The notes beneath the pieces are model-generated. The model was not told where the DNA came from. It ran no database searches and saw nothing but the letters and a program-made list of their open reading frames with translations. This document shows positions 46,467-56,577 of a DNA stretch of 64,000 nt, piece by piece; position 1 is the first letter of the stretch; each line of letters starts with the position of its first letter. Made by a program: the position numbers and the translations under genes. The DNA is from Acheta domesticus (taxonomy: Eukaryota > Arthropoda > Insecta > Orthoptera > Gryllidae), in assembly GCA_031308135.1 (NCBI GenBank), contig JAHLJT010009355.1:1115217-1179216 (forward strand), given 5' to 3'.

Positions 46467-46778
46467 GTCATATTTAGCAATGTAAATACGCATTCGTAAT
46501 AAACCTATTCAACAGAAAAAAACTTCATTTAATAGAAATGATTCTCAGCACTGAATAACGACTTTAATTCTGTAAAGAAAAAAGGCAACATTGAAAAGGG
46601 TAATCGATTAATCTGAAGAAATTGAATTTTAAATAGCCTGTTTTATTCACTAAAGCAGTCACGAGTGGAATAGTCAGTTTTAATTTCAGGAGTGGAATAT
46701 TCAGCTTCACAGACAGACGTGGCCAGGAATATGTTTTGACCGTCTTCGTAGCCGCTTTACAACGGATCGCCGACGCGG

Positions 46779-46790
46779 CTATATAAGAAA
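46779..46790 (+). promoter_or_regulatory. TATA-box-like element
   Basis: GCTATATAAGAAA preceded by GC-rich 'cgccgacgcg' and followed about 25-30 bp later by a pyrimidine-rich 'tctttcctcctata', a plausible initiator. No coding exon follows; repeat E begins about 200 bp downstream. It could be the promoter of a repeat. Confidence 0.25.
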
Positions 46791-46984
46791 AGCCGAAGCA
46801 TCTTTCCTCCTATAGAAAACAGATGGGGTGCGTCCAGAAAACGTATTTATCGATTGTCTTCCACACTCCCGAGATTAGCATACCGAATAAAAAACGGCCC
46901 GCATTTAATCGTCGGTAGGTTATTATCTGCAGAGAGGCCGACCCGTGCAGCGAGTAACTGCTCCCCCTTTCCCTGGGGTCTCCG

Positions 46985-47330
46985 CACGTCGGCCATTTCC
47001 GTATTTCATCCTTTATCTCCTGACCCACTGGAATCTTGCCATCGTCTCGGCGCCTTTCTTTTAGTATATCGGTCGCCGCCTGGTCTCCATTTTGGTTCGA
47101 ACGGCGCCATTTTTGCGTGATGCACTTCTGGTCACCCGAGCACCCGCTATGAGAAATCGCGCCTGCGGACTAAAATTTCTTGTGATTTAGGTCAGGGGTG
47201 TCCAAGAGACCGCCCTGCTTAGCGTGCCTTGCCCTGAGATTGTCTGCGGCCACCGCTGAGGCCTGGTGCTCGTCTAGTCGGACCCTCCGGCGCGATCGGC
47301 TCTAGTCTACTGAGAGGCGAGTGGCTATTC
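46985..47330 (+). repeat. Family E repeat, arm 2
   Basis: Direct orientation, matching the complement of 43714-44080: 'cgtcggccatttccgtattt', 'ccactggaatcttgccatcg', 'ggttcgaacggcgccatttt' and 'ctccggcgcgatcggctcta'. It lacks the 'taatccatctaatctcgtag' end present in arms 1 and 3. Confidence 0.85.
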
Positions 47331-47388
47331 GTACACTATTTTTGTGATATCGATGCCGGTTACATGTCGACGAATTCACTTTTATTAG

Positions 47389-47687
47389 CATAGATTTCTA
47401 ATCCATCTAATCTCGTAGATCAGTAGTTTGAATGCGTGTCAATGACTATTTTCTTTTGTTGACATTAGGGTCACAGTATTTCTGTACGTACCCTCAGGGT
47501 CTTCGTGCGTTGGCCATTCCCGTATTTCATCATTTATCTCCTAACCCACTGGAATCTTGCCATCGCCTGGCAGTCTCGGCGCTTTTTTTTACTACATCGG
47601 TCGCCGCCTGGTCGCCATTTTGGTTCGAAATTTTGGCGTGATGCGCTTACGGTCATTCGAGAAGTCGCTATGAGAAATTGCGCGCGC
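47389..47687 (+). repeat. Family E repeat, arm 3 (tandem, truncated)
   Basis: Starts with 'tctaatccatctaatctcgt', the end missing from arm 2, and repeats 'ttggccattcccgtatttca', 'ccactggaatcttgccatcg' and 'cattttggttcgaa', then stops at 'gagaaattgcgcgc'. It is in direct tandem with arm 2. Confidence 0.85.
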
Positions 47688-47807
47688 CACGCCGCCGCGC
47701 GAGCTGTTTTGCGGGGCGAGGCGAAGAGTACGCGATTCAACAGTCACCCGCCAAAGCTACTGGGGGCTCGAAGAATGTCAGTTGCGAGCGGGTCGACGCC
47801 GAACCCC

Positions 47808-47810
<3 letters not shown>

Positions 47811-47852
<42 letters not shown>
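47811..47852. repeat. (AT)n microsatellite
   Basis: About 21 AT units at the edge of repeat B copy 2. The paralogous edge at 62715 has only three units. Confidence 0.95.
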
Positions 47853-47858
<6 letters not shown>

Positions 47859-48245
47859 AACTCCGATACCACATGATCGATCTCCATGAAAGTTGGCACT
47901 TCTAGGTTTTTCACCAGAAGGATTATGTTGTGTTAATTCTGTTGCAACTCCCCTACACGGGGATGTAGAACAAATTCACGTCAAATGCAACCTGCAACAT
48001 TCGGCACCATTTTTAATCTGTATTGTGAAATAACTCCTAAACGAAGCGTTCGAGGGCATTTAAAACTAAACGTTTCTCATACCGTTATCTAGAAGATGAG
48101 ATCTTCATGAACATTCTATTATATTTTTGCTGGTCCGGCGCTTCTCGATATTACCTCACCTGCTCAGAGACGCGCAGAATCTGCAAGTAAATATGAATGA
48201 CAGGGACAGAGAGACTGAGACCGGGACAGAGAGATACGGAGAGGC

Positions 48246-48280
<35 letters not shown>

Positions 48281-48359
48281 GGAGGGGGAGATACAGAAGA
48301 AAGGGAGATGGAAGGGGAAAAGATGAAGAACAGGACGACTTCTGCTATGTTCCGCTAGT
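47853..48359 (+). repeat. Dispersed repeat family B, copy 2
   Basis: Begins at the AT tract with aaggtaaactccg, holds 'ctccatgaaagttggcactt', the core word ctaaacgaagcgttc at 48037-48051 and a (GA)/(GACA)n tract at 48190-48290, and ends TTCCGCTAGT. Nearly identical to copy 3. Confidence 0.85.
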
Positions 48360-49107
48360 TTGCAATGTGATTGAAGGAAACTATTAAATATTTTAGAAGT
48401 ATCCTGACTTGTCTCCACAAAAATATTACTTCATGTCCAATTTTATGAATTCTTGTGTGAATATATTTTAAGGTTTTAAATGTAGAAAGTACTTAAACAT
48501 TTTTTTGTTTTTCATAATTATATACGACCTTTTATGTTGCAAGAAATCGTTCATAATAGAACGTTTTAAGGCACAAATGATGACGTATTGGATTTTAAGG
48601 CAATGAATGATTGCGTCATCACACATTCAGCCAATCGCAGTGACAGAATCTAGGGGGGGTTAGAGGTACGCGGAAAAGCCGACTACCGTTTTCTTGCACG
48701 GATGCCAAGTACCCGAGACATCACAGGACAGTAGTTTCTCAAAATTAAGTTTGATTCTCTTATACATTTTTCATACTGTTATACAAAAAAATAGCGTATG
48801 CAACTCGTTTATAATGCTGCTTCATCGCATTCTTAGAAATTTGAAAACTCGCTCCTACCGTCGCTCTTTTTGAAAACATGTACTCGTGCAATAAAGCATA
48901 AGATTATGAAGTAATTGCATAATTTACTGTGATTGTTTTTTGTTGTCGAGGTCCTTTCCGTGGGGAGAGTTGGGAAGATGCTTCGCTTGAAGAACCATTT
49001 CAACAATCTATATTTCTGCAATTGCACAACTTATATAAGACAACAGACTCTAAACTATGATTGCAACGTAAAAATAGGCAGTAAGAGAAAGCTGGAGTTC
49101 CCATAAA
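47853..49107 (+). repeat. Duplicated segment, copy 1
   Basis: This stretch reappears at 62723-64000, where the window ends mid-match. It includes repeat B copy 2 plus about 750 bp that are not part of family B copy 1 (e.g. 'aatgattgcgtcatcacaca' and 'ccaagtacccgagacatcac'). Differences are scattered substitutions and small indels. Confidence 0.95.
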
Positions 49108-49624
49108 GGGACTAGGCGTAATGAAGGTTTGGAATTTTTTTTAAAACAACCTATAATCGTTGAAAGGAGAAATTGTCAGTACGGGAAAGATTCTAATAAT
49201 AAAAGACGACGACACAGTAACTCCGTACCAAAACAAAGAGAGAACAAAACAAGTGGTGATACAGAATGACACAGACTTTCTCGTATACTAACTCTTCAAA
49301 CTTTCCACATACTCTTGCCAGCTGCCATCTATCGCTGCCCAATCTACATTTGTTTTTGAAATTTTCTCAATTCGTCGGTTTCCTAATAGTAGAACTGAAA
49401 TATTACTTTAAGAATATTAAAGAACAGAGAAAACGTCGCCCTAATGACAATTTTCACTGACAAATTTGAAACTGTTTTTAAGGAAATGACATTTAAGTGT
49501 TATTGTAACCCCCAAGTAACTTACCCCAAATTTTAAAGATTTTTTAAAAATCGCAGCGTCTCATGTCAAGCTAGGTCGACCGGGGAATATCCAATTTGGA
49601 AGAAATCGTACGTATGGTTTAGGC
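49108..49624. other. Gene-free spacer
   Basis: AT-rich. The continuation of the duplicated segment probably lies here, but its partner is outside the window. Confidence 0.35.
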
Positions 49625-49835
49625 GCTAGCAGTGTTCACAGACGGACAGACGGACGGAAGGAGAGAAGGACAGACGGACGGACGGACGGAGAGAAGGACA
49701 GATGGACGGAGAGAAGAGCGGACGGACGGGCGGAGAGAAGGACGGACGGACGTAGGGAAGGACGGACGGACGTAGGGAAGGACGGACGGACGGAGGGAAG
49801 GACGGACGGACGGAGGGAAGGACGGACGTTTTGAA
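49625..49835. repeat. GGACGGAC/GTAGGGAA minisatellite
   Basis: Imperfect (GGAC)n with regular interruptions such as gtagggaagg and gagagaagga, giving about 24-bp higher-order units. Open on the minus strand as Ser/Pro/Arg-rich peptide. Flanked by 'cattatcaggggaccccgaa', the edge also found in family H. Confidence 0.85.
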
Positions 49836-50019
49836 AAAGAAAAACATTTTTCATTATCAGGGGACCCCGAAACCTGAACTGCCTTTGAAATCTCGACATT
49901 GATTTTTCGCAGAATTACATAATTTTCTTTATACTACGTATATTACTCCGTATATACGTTAGTATAAGGCAAAGTAGAAACTGCAGTGCGATTGGACTTG
50001 GGCCCCATCGGTTCATCCC

Positions 50020-50940
50020 GGGTGCAGGTCGAAGAGGGCGAGTTATCTGTGCGCCGTCGGCGGTCGCACCTCGCGAGGAACTCTCGTGCATTGTCCGCGT
50101 GACCCACGACGGCGACCGCCCTCTGTTTCTTCGCCAGCCGCAATTCGTCTTCATTGAATGCGGGGAATCTGCGCGAGGCCGCCTCGCAAAAACGGGCCCG
50201 CGTCGCCGCCGCCGCCGCCTCGGGCCTCGCTTAATGTTTCTGTTGTTGATTTGTAAGCTTAGAAGCGATTCCGAATTAAGTTGGGGCGACCGCCCCTTTT
50301 AGCTTAAATCTGTCAGCGAGCGCGCGGGCCCGCGCGTATATCACGGCGGGTTAGTCGGCGGCCGCGGGCCCTCGGCGGGGCGCCGTGTGCGGGGCGAGGT
50401 CGAGACGGGGAAGGGGCGGGGACGGGGTGGGGACGCGGTGGAGAAAGGGCGGGTGCGGGGCGGGGGCATGAGAGGGGCGTGGACGGGCCCTCGGCGGCGC
50501 TTCGGGGTGGCGCGGGGCGGGGGAGGGGAGGGTACCGAGCGGGGCGGGTTAGGGAGTAAGGAAGGGGTGGCGCGGAGTGGGGTGGGGGCGGGACGGGGAT
50601 GGGGCGGACCCTCGGCCGCCCTCCGTGGCGGGGGGGAGGGGGAGGAGGATGGGAGAGGAGGGGCGGTGGCGGACCCTCGGCGGCGCTCCGTGGCGGGGGT
50701 GTGGCGGGGGCGGGGCGGGGAGCGGCGGTTTTTGGCACTGCTCTTGGCTGCATTCCATCGGCGCAGCGGCGCGCCTGCCGGCTCGTGGCGGAACGAAGCC
50801 GTGGGGGGAGGGGGAGGGAGAGCGCCCCGCCCCCTTCGCACCCGCCAGCGCCGCCACACGGCTCCGCTTTAAGCTCCCGGCGGCTGACGAACTTGCAGGG
50901 CGGCTTTTCCGCGCGCGGGGCTTCGGCGGGGCTTTCAGGG
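50020..50940. other. Large CpG-rich block with G-rich imperfect repeats
   Basis: GC-rich with dense CpG. 50390-50720 has strong G-bias on the plus strand with 'ggacggggcgg', 'cctcggcggcgct' and similar words repeated. A 'cgcgtatatcacgg' TATA-like word is at 50332-50345. It is the strongest promoter-island candidate by composition in the window, but no exon can be attached. Confidence 0.35.
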
Positions 50941-50952
50941 GCTGCGCCAGGC

Positions 50953-51500
50953 AGAAATCCTGTAGTGGCAGGCCTGTATACTCCATCACTAGCAACGTTA
51001 AAGGCAGCACATGTTTCGTATCATCATGAACTTTCGTCATCAACTAAATTTATTTAATAGATAAATGAGAAGTAAATTATTTTTAGAGATTCATTTCAAA
51101 CGCTTTATTTCAATGCCTGTAGTGACTGACCTCTATATTCTATCATTAGCAACGTTAAAGGTCGGAAATGCTTTGTATCATAATGAACTTTCGTCATCAA
51201 CTAAAATTAGTTAAAAAATAAATGACAAGTAATATTTTTTAAAGATTCATTCCCAACGCTTAAGTTCAGTGCATGTTCGTATTTTCTGACTGGATGCTTT
51301 TTGTCACACTCCTGCTGAGGATCGTATATGATTTTCTGATTAGCGTAAAAAAGAGAAAAAATGAAACTATTTCTTGCTTCCGTCCTCTATTCTTAGGTAG
51401 AAATCCTGCAGAGGCAGACCTGTATATTCCATCATCATGAACTTTCGTCATCAGCTAAATTTAGTTCAAAAGTAAATGCCTTGTAGCATTTTCTTTAAAA
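50953..51500 (+). repeat. Three diverged tandem repeats of about 150 bp
   Basis: Units at about 50953-51110, 51113-51260 and 51403-51500 share 'atcctg.ag.ggcag.cctgtat', 'ctccatca', 'gcaacgttaaagg', 'catgaactttcgtcatca' and 'actaaattta'. The third unit is separated by about 140 bp of different sequence and lacks the 'gcaacgttaaagg' part. Confidence 0.85.
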
Positions 51501-52480
51501 TATTTTAAAAAATATTTTAAAAAATCTTCTTTTTAAAATTGCCTTTATGTTACGCAAAAGTATGCCCAATATACTCATATTTTGAAAAAATGAACAAGCC
51601 TTTACTGAAATCTACATCTTTGAAGATTATATTAAATTACGAGGAAGTATCTGTACCTACAACTACAATAAATTAACGTTTGCAATTTCTGAAATTTAGA
51701 AAATGTATCGACATTCTGAACTAAACTATTTCAAATTAAATGCTTAGTACAATTTGAAAAAAAATTAAGTTTGGAGCGATTTTTGAGAGAATGTCGAAAA
51801 CGTCGTCGGAGATTGAATGTAAAGTGCTCTCAAAAAACCTACTGCACGTTTCAAACCAAAAGACCACAGCATCAACTAGATTATGAAAGGAAGATTGATT
51901 TCCGAAAACATTCTGCCTACGGCTTACTCGCTACTATATTTTTCCAGACAGGACAGAGGTTTTGCTGTAAATCACATTTTCGGTATCAGCCTCCAAAAAA
52001 ACGTGGATTTTCACTGGCAAAATGTTAATACAAGTAATTTAAAATATGTAAGAAGAATATTTCTCTACGTTTTTGTTATCAGGGATTTGCAATATGGATC
52101 TTTTGTCCCCCATAACTTCTCTAGTATGTTACGTAGGTGGTATGTAAAATATTTACCAGCTTCTAGCTTGTTAGTTTTCTAATTTAATTTAAAAATATTA
52201 CACGTCATTTAGACTAAAAAATACGTTATTCTCAGTTGTTTTCAAATTAACAATAAAAATCATTATAATACGTTTCAGTTTAAAACACACAGCTTATTAT
52301 GATTCAACACGAAACTCCAATACTTTTTTTCATGTGCAATGGTACCTTCTAAAATCAAAGACAATCAAATCAAATATTATTTTAAGATTTTTTAAGGTCT
52401 TTTTTCAACTTGTAAGGTCATGTATATTGACAACTGTAAGAAATGTTGATAAAAAACGGTAACACTCTACGTACGCACAC
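51501..52480. other. Gene-free AT-rich stretch
   Basis: A segment at 51960-52090 resembles the inner part of family H ('aacgtggatt', 'gttatcaggg'). No gene. Confidence 0.4.
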
Positions 52481-52484
52481 AAAT

Positions 52485-52565
52485 ATTCCCCCGGGCGGGA
52501 ACAGAACCTGCGATCTTTCAAGCACGAGGCAACAATAGCTACCTTGGTTATCTTGGCCAGTTGGA
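52485..52565 (-). mobile_element. tRNA-derived SINE head, family III
   Basis: The minus strand reads CTGGCCAAGATAACCAAGG (A-box region 52540-52559) and then GCAGGTTCTGTTCCCGCC (B-box 52498-52512) with tRNA-like spacing. The body is not defined. It lies directly downstream of hammerhead-like motif 3 on the same strand. Confidence 0.6.
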
Positions 52566-52591
52566 ATTATTTTCTGGCATCAATTTATAAA

Positions 52592-52628
52592 GATACGTTT
52601 CGCAACAAAATATGAAAGCATCATCAAG
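52592..52628 (-). ncRNA. Degenerate hammerhead-like motif 3
   Basis: The minus strand reads CTTGATGATGC ... GTTGCGAAACG. TGATGA and GAAAC are the two conserved boxes, and TGC can pair with GCG (one wobble) as a short stem II. The first C of CTGATGA is displaced. Probably a Penelope-like element relic. Confidence 0.3.
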
Positions 52629-53100
52629 TGTTCTGTAATAAGTAGTTTTACAAATATAGTTTAATTCATCGAAAAAAATTTAATATGAAATAATAATACA
52701 AGCAATAATAATAACATTACAATTGAAATTTAAATCCAATATTCAAAGAAAAGAGTTGATTACCATAAAATCATAAAATCACTTCATTTTTTAATTAACA
52801 ATGAACAGGATGTATTCTATGTACTCGAATAATATATAATTACTCACATTGAGAATTTTACTTCTGCTGGAATTCTTGTCCGACACAAGTGCATAGCGCA
52901 GCAAAAATGAATATCATGCTCTACCGTTTTCTGCCAGACCATTCCAACTTCATGCTCTAAAACTTTTAATTAAATTAAATGAATGTTAATCGAGTAATAC
53001 AACCAAGTGCAAAGCTTGTCGCCGACTTTCATCTAGCCATCAAAAAGTTGGTTATGACACCAGGAAATTTTATGTAATACGAATGTGTCTCCTGGCTAGC
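52629..53100. other. Gene-free AT-rich stretch
   Basis: No feature seen. Confidence 0.4.
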
Positions 53101-53500
53101 CGAGGAAGTTTTAGGCTATCTGCAGCGGTGCGAAGGGTTGGGACCGCCCTCCATTCCTACGAGTTGCCTCCGTCGGGGATCGATCGGAGGAGCGGAACAG
53201 TCGTGTTTTGGAGGATTTCCGGAGAGCGGGCGAGCGCCGATCTCCTGCACGTCGCGACGGCTCGTCCAAATAATCTTTTAGAGTGCATCGGACTCTCCAC
53301 ATAAATCGAAGTTGGACACCGTACGTCCCGTCATGCTCGTCTGATAAATGTTTTCTTTTTTTTCATTTCTGCCAATACATATTATATTGCTTTGTGGAGG
53401 GGCCCGGTCTTATCTCCTCGTTGGGCTCTTCTCGCGTCACGTGACTCGCAGTTCCCTGCTTTTATGGGCCCCACTCCGCGCGCGCGTCGTTATGTCTTTC
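53100..53500. other. CpG-rich block
   Basis: GC-rich from 53110 to 53270 and again at 53470-53492 (CGCGCGCG). No defined promoter. Confidence 0.25.
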
Positions 53501-53511
53501 TTTTTTCGCAG

Positions 53512-53729
53512 CCCTGTTGCGTTTCAAGAGCACATCTCCGGACTTTGTGAAGGGAGAGGAGGTCAGATATCGAGTTCCAGACGAGGGTCACTTGCATTTC
53601 CCTCCGGAGGAATATTTGGTCAGATGTCTGGCGACGGAAAGAATAATACAGGAATTGTGGAAACGTATGCGGAGGAGATTTATGCTGAAAAAAAGAGTTG
53701 ACTTCATATCCCTGGTACCGTATCTGTAA
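53512..53729 (+). CDS. Candidate 3'-terminal exon, unrecognised product
   Basis: A textbook-like 3' splice site (tatgtctttcttttttcgcag, ending at 53511) precedes an open frame that ends with TAA at 53727-53729. The 71-residue translation is charged and probably helical: RFKSTSPDFVKGEEVRYRVP, then HLHFPPEEYLVRCLATERII and QELWKRMRRRFMLKKRVDF. I do not recognise the family. No upstream exon with a matching donor was identified and no AATAAA follows closely. A chance open frame remains likely; coding status rests only on the acceptor and balanced amino-acid composition. Confidence 0.2.
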
Positions 53730-55300
53730 TTTACAATCAAAGCCTGGGGCCTTTTTGAACCCTAAGCTTTACTCACAATTGCAAGTGGGAAACACAATTG
53801 TGTATGGCAACAAACTGTGTATAAATAATTGTTTTATTATATAAGAAAACATTTTGTAAGTAATTTTCAATAACATAGTAAATATAATTTACTTAAATTT
53901 AATATTTCATAAAAAGAATAGTCTTTACCTTACGTAACATCCATTGTTCATACATAATGGTTCAAAATTGTTTGTATTAGTTTACGAAAGTTATTTTGAG
54001 ATAAATCAAATATTGACTGTAACAGACAAATTATTTGAAGTTCATGGCAAGATATTTCAGATGAGAATAGAAAAATAACAGGCTATACCGTAAGTCAAAT
54101 CAGTCTCGTGTAACGAAAAAAATTAATAACTCTTTTATAAAATTTGGAAAATATTAAGCAGATACTAAACCATTTTCACATAAGTGCACGAAGGCATATC
54201 TAGATGACTGAAATTATCTTGCAAATATTCAAGAAAATATTAAAAAATGAATGATGGGGTCCAGAAAGACCCCAGATACGGTATGAGGGATATTTAAGGT
54301 AGGTTTCCACAAAAAATGCTCACATTTTTGCGTCTTCGAAGTTCAAAATTTATACCTGTTGCGAAATTTTGAATTTTAAAGACCACTCCCTGACCTGAAT
54401 TATGAATGTTTTTGTTAACGATAATCCAAACGAAGTGTTCGTCACTCTAAAAAATTAAACTTATTTCCCTTACGACGAAATAAAAGAGAATTTTATACAA
54501 CTTCCCGAAATTAAAGCTCTAAATATTATTCTAACTTGTTTCTCAGATTTCACTTGAGAACTTACGATTATTACAAATAACTAAAAGTTTCATTAGCCTT
54601 GAAATAATTTTGTATTGTTAGTTTCGTAATTTTGCAATTTACTAGCTAACTATAACTACTTTCTTGATTGGATTGCGTGCGGCTCCGAAGTGAACGATTT
54701 ATGCGAGGGAGGAAGTGGTAGGCAATTTGCTACACAGATACGTAATACGGGTTGTATGTCTAAAATATAGTAAAGTGGAAACAACAAAATTTTAGACAAT
54801 TTCTGAGTAATTTTGATAGTTCATGCAAAAATATTGCGCAATTCCATTGTTTAGAAGATACTGAGAAAGAACTAATCTTCCACACGAAGGTATTAAGAAA
54901 TAATATTGAGTTTCAAAAACAACTATACTTCTCAGGGATATCCCAATAATAATAGTAATAATAATGTCCACCACAGTATTAGTACCAAAACATACAATGC
55001 ATGCAATTCAAGTGTTGGAATTACCATTCTCATGCGTGGAACAAATGCAGAAAGCAGTAATACTGGATAGCTGCAGAATAGTAAGAGAATTCCTGATAGC
55101 TGCAGAATAGTAAGAGAATTCCTGGGATGTACGACTGATTGGGACACGATTGATTGAAATGTCAAGAGTAACATTCGTTCGTGTCTTGTCTCTGCGAGAC
55201 TGACCGAGCCTAGACCAGCAATGGTCAGGTGAATGTTCCTGCACATTGTGCAGAGAGTGAAAAATTCGGATGATAATAATAATATTTATCGTTATTACAT
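53730..55300. other. Gene-free AT-rich stretch
   Basis: No gene. A direct repeat of about 30 bp (gatagctgcagaatagtaagagaattcctg) occurs twice at about 55065-55125. Confidence 0.4.
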
Positions 55301-55310
55301 AAATCGTGTT

Positions 55311-55845
55311 GCGTGGTAGTTGACAAATACAGGAAATGTGGCACCAGTGGTCAAACAATAGAACATATAATGGCTGGATACACTGCACTTGCCATCAGCG
55401 CTTACTTAGGCAGACCCAACCAACTAGCTAATATTGTCCATCAACAATTAGCTCTCAAGCATGGAATGTTAAATAGTGGAGCTCCACCGTATTATAAATT
55501 CTATCCAGCACCTGTAATGGAAGCAAATAGTATCATTTATTGGGATGGACCCATATTAACAGATGAAACTGTAGCTTTCAATGACTAGGTATAGATTGGA
55601 TTGACAGGAATAAGAAAGACTCTATGCTTGTCGATATTACCGTACCACTGACACACAATCTAAAAAAGCGGAAGCCGAGACAATTACTAAGTACGAAGAT
55701 CTTGCTCTAGATATAAAACAAATGTGAAAACTACAGTGTAATAACATATCCACTTCTTATTTCGGCTGAAGGTGTAGTCACAAAAATATTCAGGAAAAAT
55801 CTAAAACAAATGGAATTACCTCAACTAATTCTAAACTATAGACAA
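55311..55845 (+). pseudogene. Second R4-clade retrotransposon fragment (zinc knuckle + endonuclease)
   Basis: The translation starts DKYRKCGTSGQTIEHI, a partial C-x2-C-x8-H knuckle, followed by YLGRPNQLANIVHQQLALKH, PPYYKF.PAPV, and YWDGPILTDETVAFND. After a frameshift and stop near 55588-55600 it continues as IDWIDR, DSMLVDITVPLTHNLKK, AEAETITKYEDLALDIK. The last block is the restriction-like endonuclease (D...LVDITVP). It is a different family from the large ORF at 56578-58575. The reverse transcriptase is missing, and frameshifts make it dead. Confidence 0.85.
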
Positions 55846-56035
55846 AATAACTGATCCTGTAAACATGCCATATAGTTCGCAAGTTCTTGACCTAACACAA
55901 ATGAGGCTCCCATATTGGTCGTGGGGGTCAGAGTGAAGTCTCTCTCCTCAGTGACCGAGATCTTTCCTAATCGTGGCAGGATTGGGCTAAGTGAACCAAG
56001 CACAAGCTGCTGAGAATCACAAGAGAAGAGATAAT
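55846..56035. other. Probable 3' UTR remnant
   Basis: Short stretch between two R4-clade fragments, probably the 3' UTR of the first ('gaccgagatctttcctaatcg'). No ORF. Confidence 0.3.
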
Positions 56036-56437
56036 AAAAATATTAAGACACAAAAATGTTAAAGAAATCGTGGAGAGACAAACCACTTCATGCACAATAC
56101 CTAAAAAGAATGGACAAGGTTCAGATCAATAAAGATCAATCATTTATGAAGCTCAAAAGGGGAAGAATAAAGACAGAATCGGAAGCACTTGTAATAGCTG
56201 CCCAAAGTCAGGTCTTGAGAACACGACATTATGATAAAGCGGTTCTCAAAATTTCCCAAGATGATAAATGCCGCCGATAAGTAGAAACCATTGATCACAT
56301 TGTCTCAGCTTGTCCAATTCTAGCAAAGACAGAATATTTGAAAAGACACGACAGGGTGTGTAGTTAACTCCTCTGACAGATCTGTATCGCTCTCGAAGTT
56401 TCAAACACATGCCCCAAGTGGTGCGAACACTCACCAA

Positions 56438-56438
<1 letters not shown>
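56036..56438 (+). pseudogene. R4/Dong-type fragment, opposite orientation
   Basis: The translation MLKKSWRDKPLHAQYLKRMD ... LRTRHYDKAVLKISQDDKCR matches residues 408-480 of the large ORF. A stop then interrupts the knuckle, but homology continues as VETIDHIVSACPILAKTEYL and to CPKW.EHSP, after which it passes straight into (ATT)n. It lacks the reverse transcriptase and endonuclease, so it is an internal fragment truncated at both ends. About 90% identical to the neighbouring copy by eye. Confidence 0.9.

Positions 56439-56474
<36 letters not shown>
56439..56474. repeat. (ATT)n microsatellite joining two R4 copies
   Basis: About 12 units lie between the plus-strand internal fragment and the 3' end of the minus-strand element. 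Read from the minus strand it is (TAA)n, directly after the element's 3' UTR. Confidence 0.95.
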
Positions 56475-56475
<1 letters not shown>

Positions 56476-56577
56476 CATTACATCACGACTTAAGATGTTA
56501 CGAGTCGGCTGAATAGAAAATCTACTCCAGGTTGCAACCAGCTACCTAAGGAGCAGATCCGGTGACTATCAGTGCCT

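Noticed and set aside
43917..47120. Repeated small open frames with FHPLSPDPLESCHRLGAFLL
   Set aside because: They recur only because repeat E recurs; no start context, domain or conservation of the frame beyond nucleotide identity.
49625..49835. CRISPR-like regular repeats
   Set aside because: Units are simple GGAC variants with no unique spacers.
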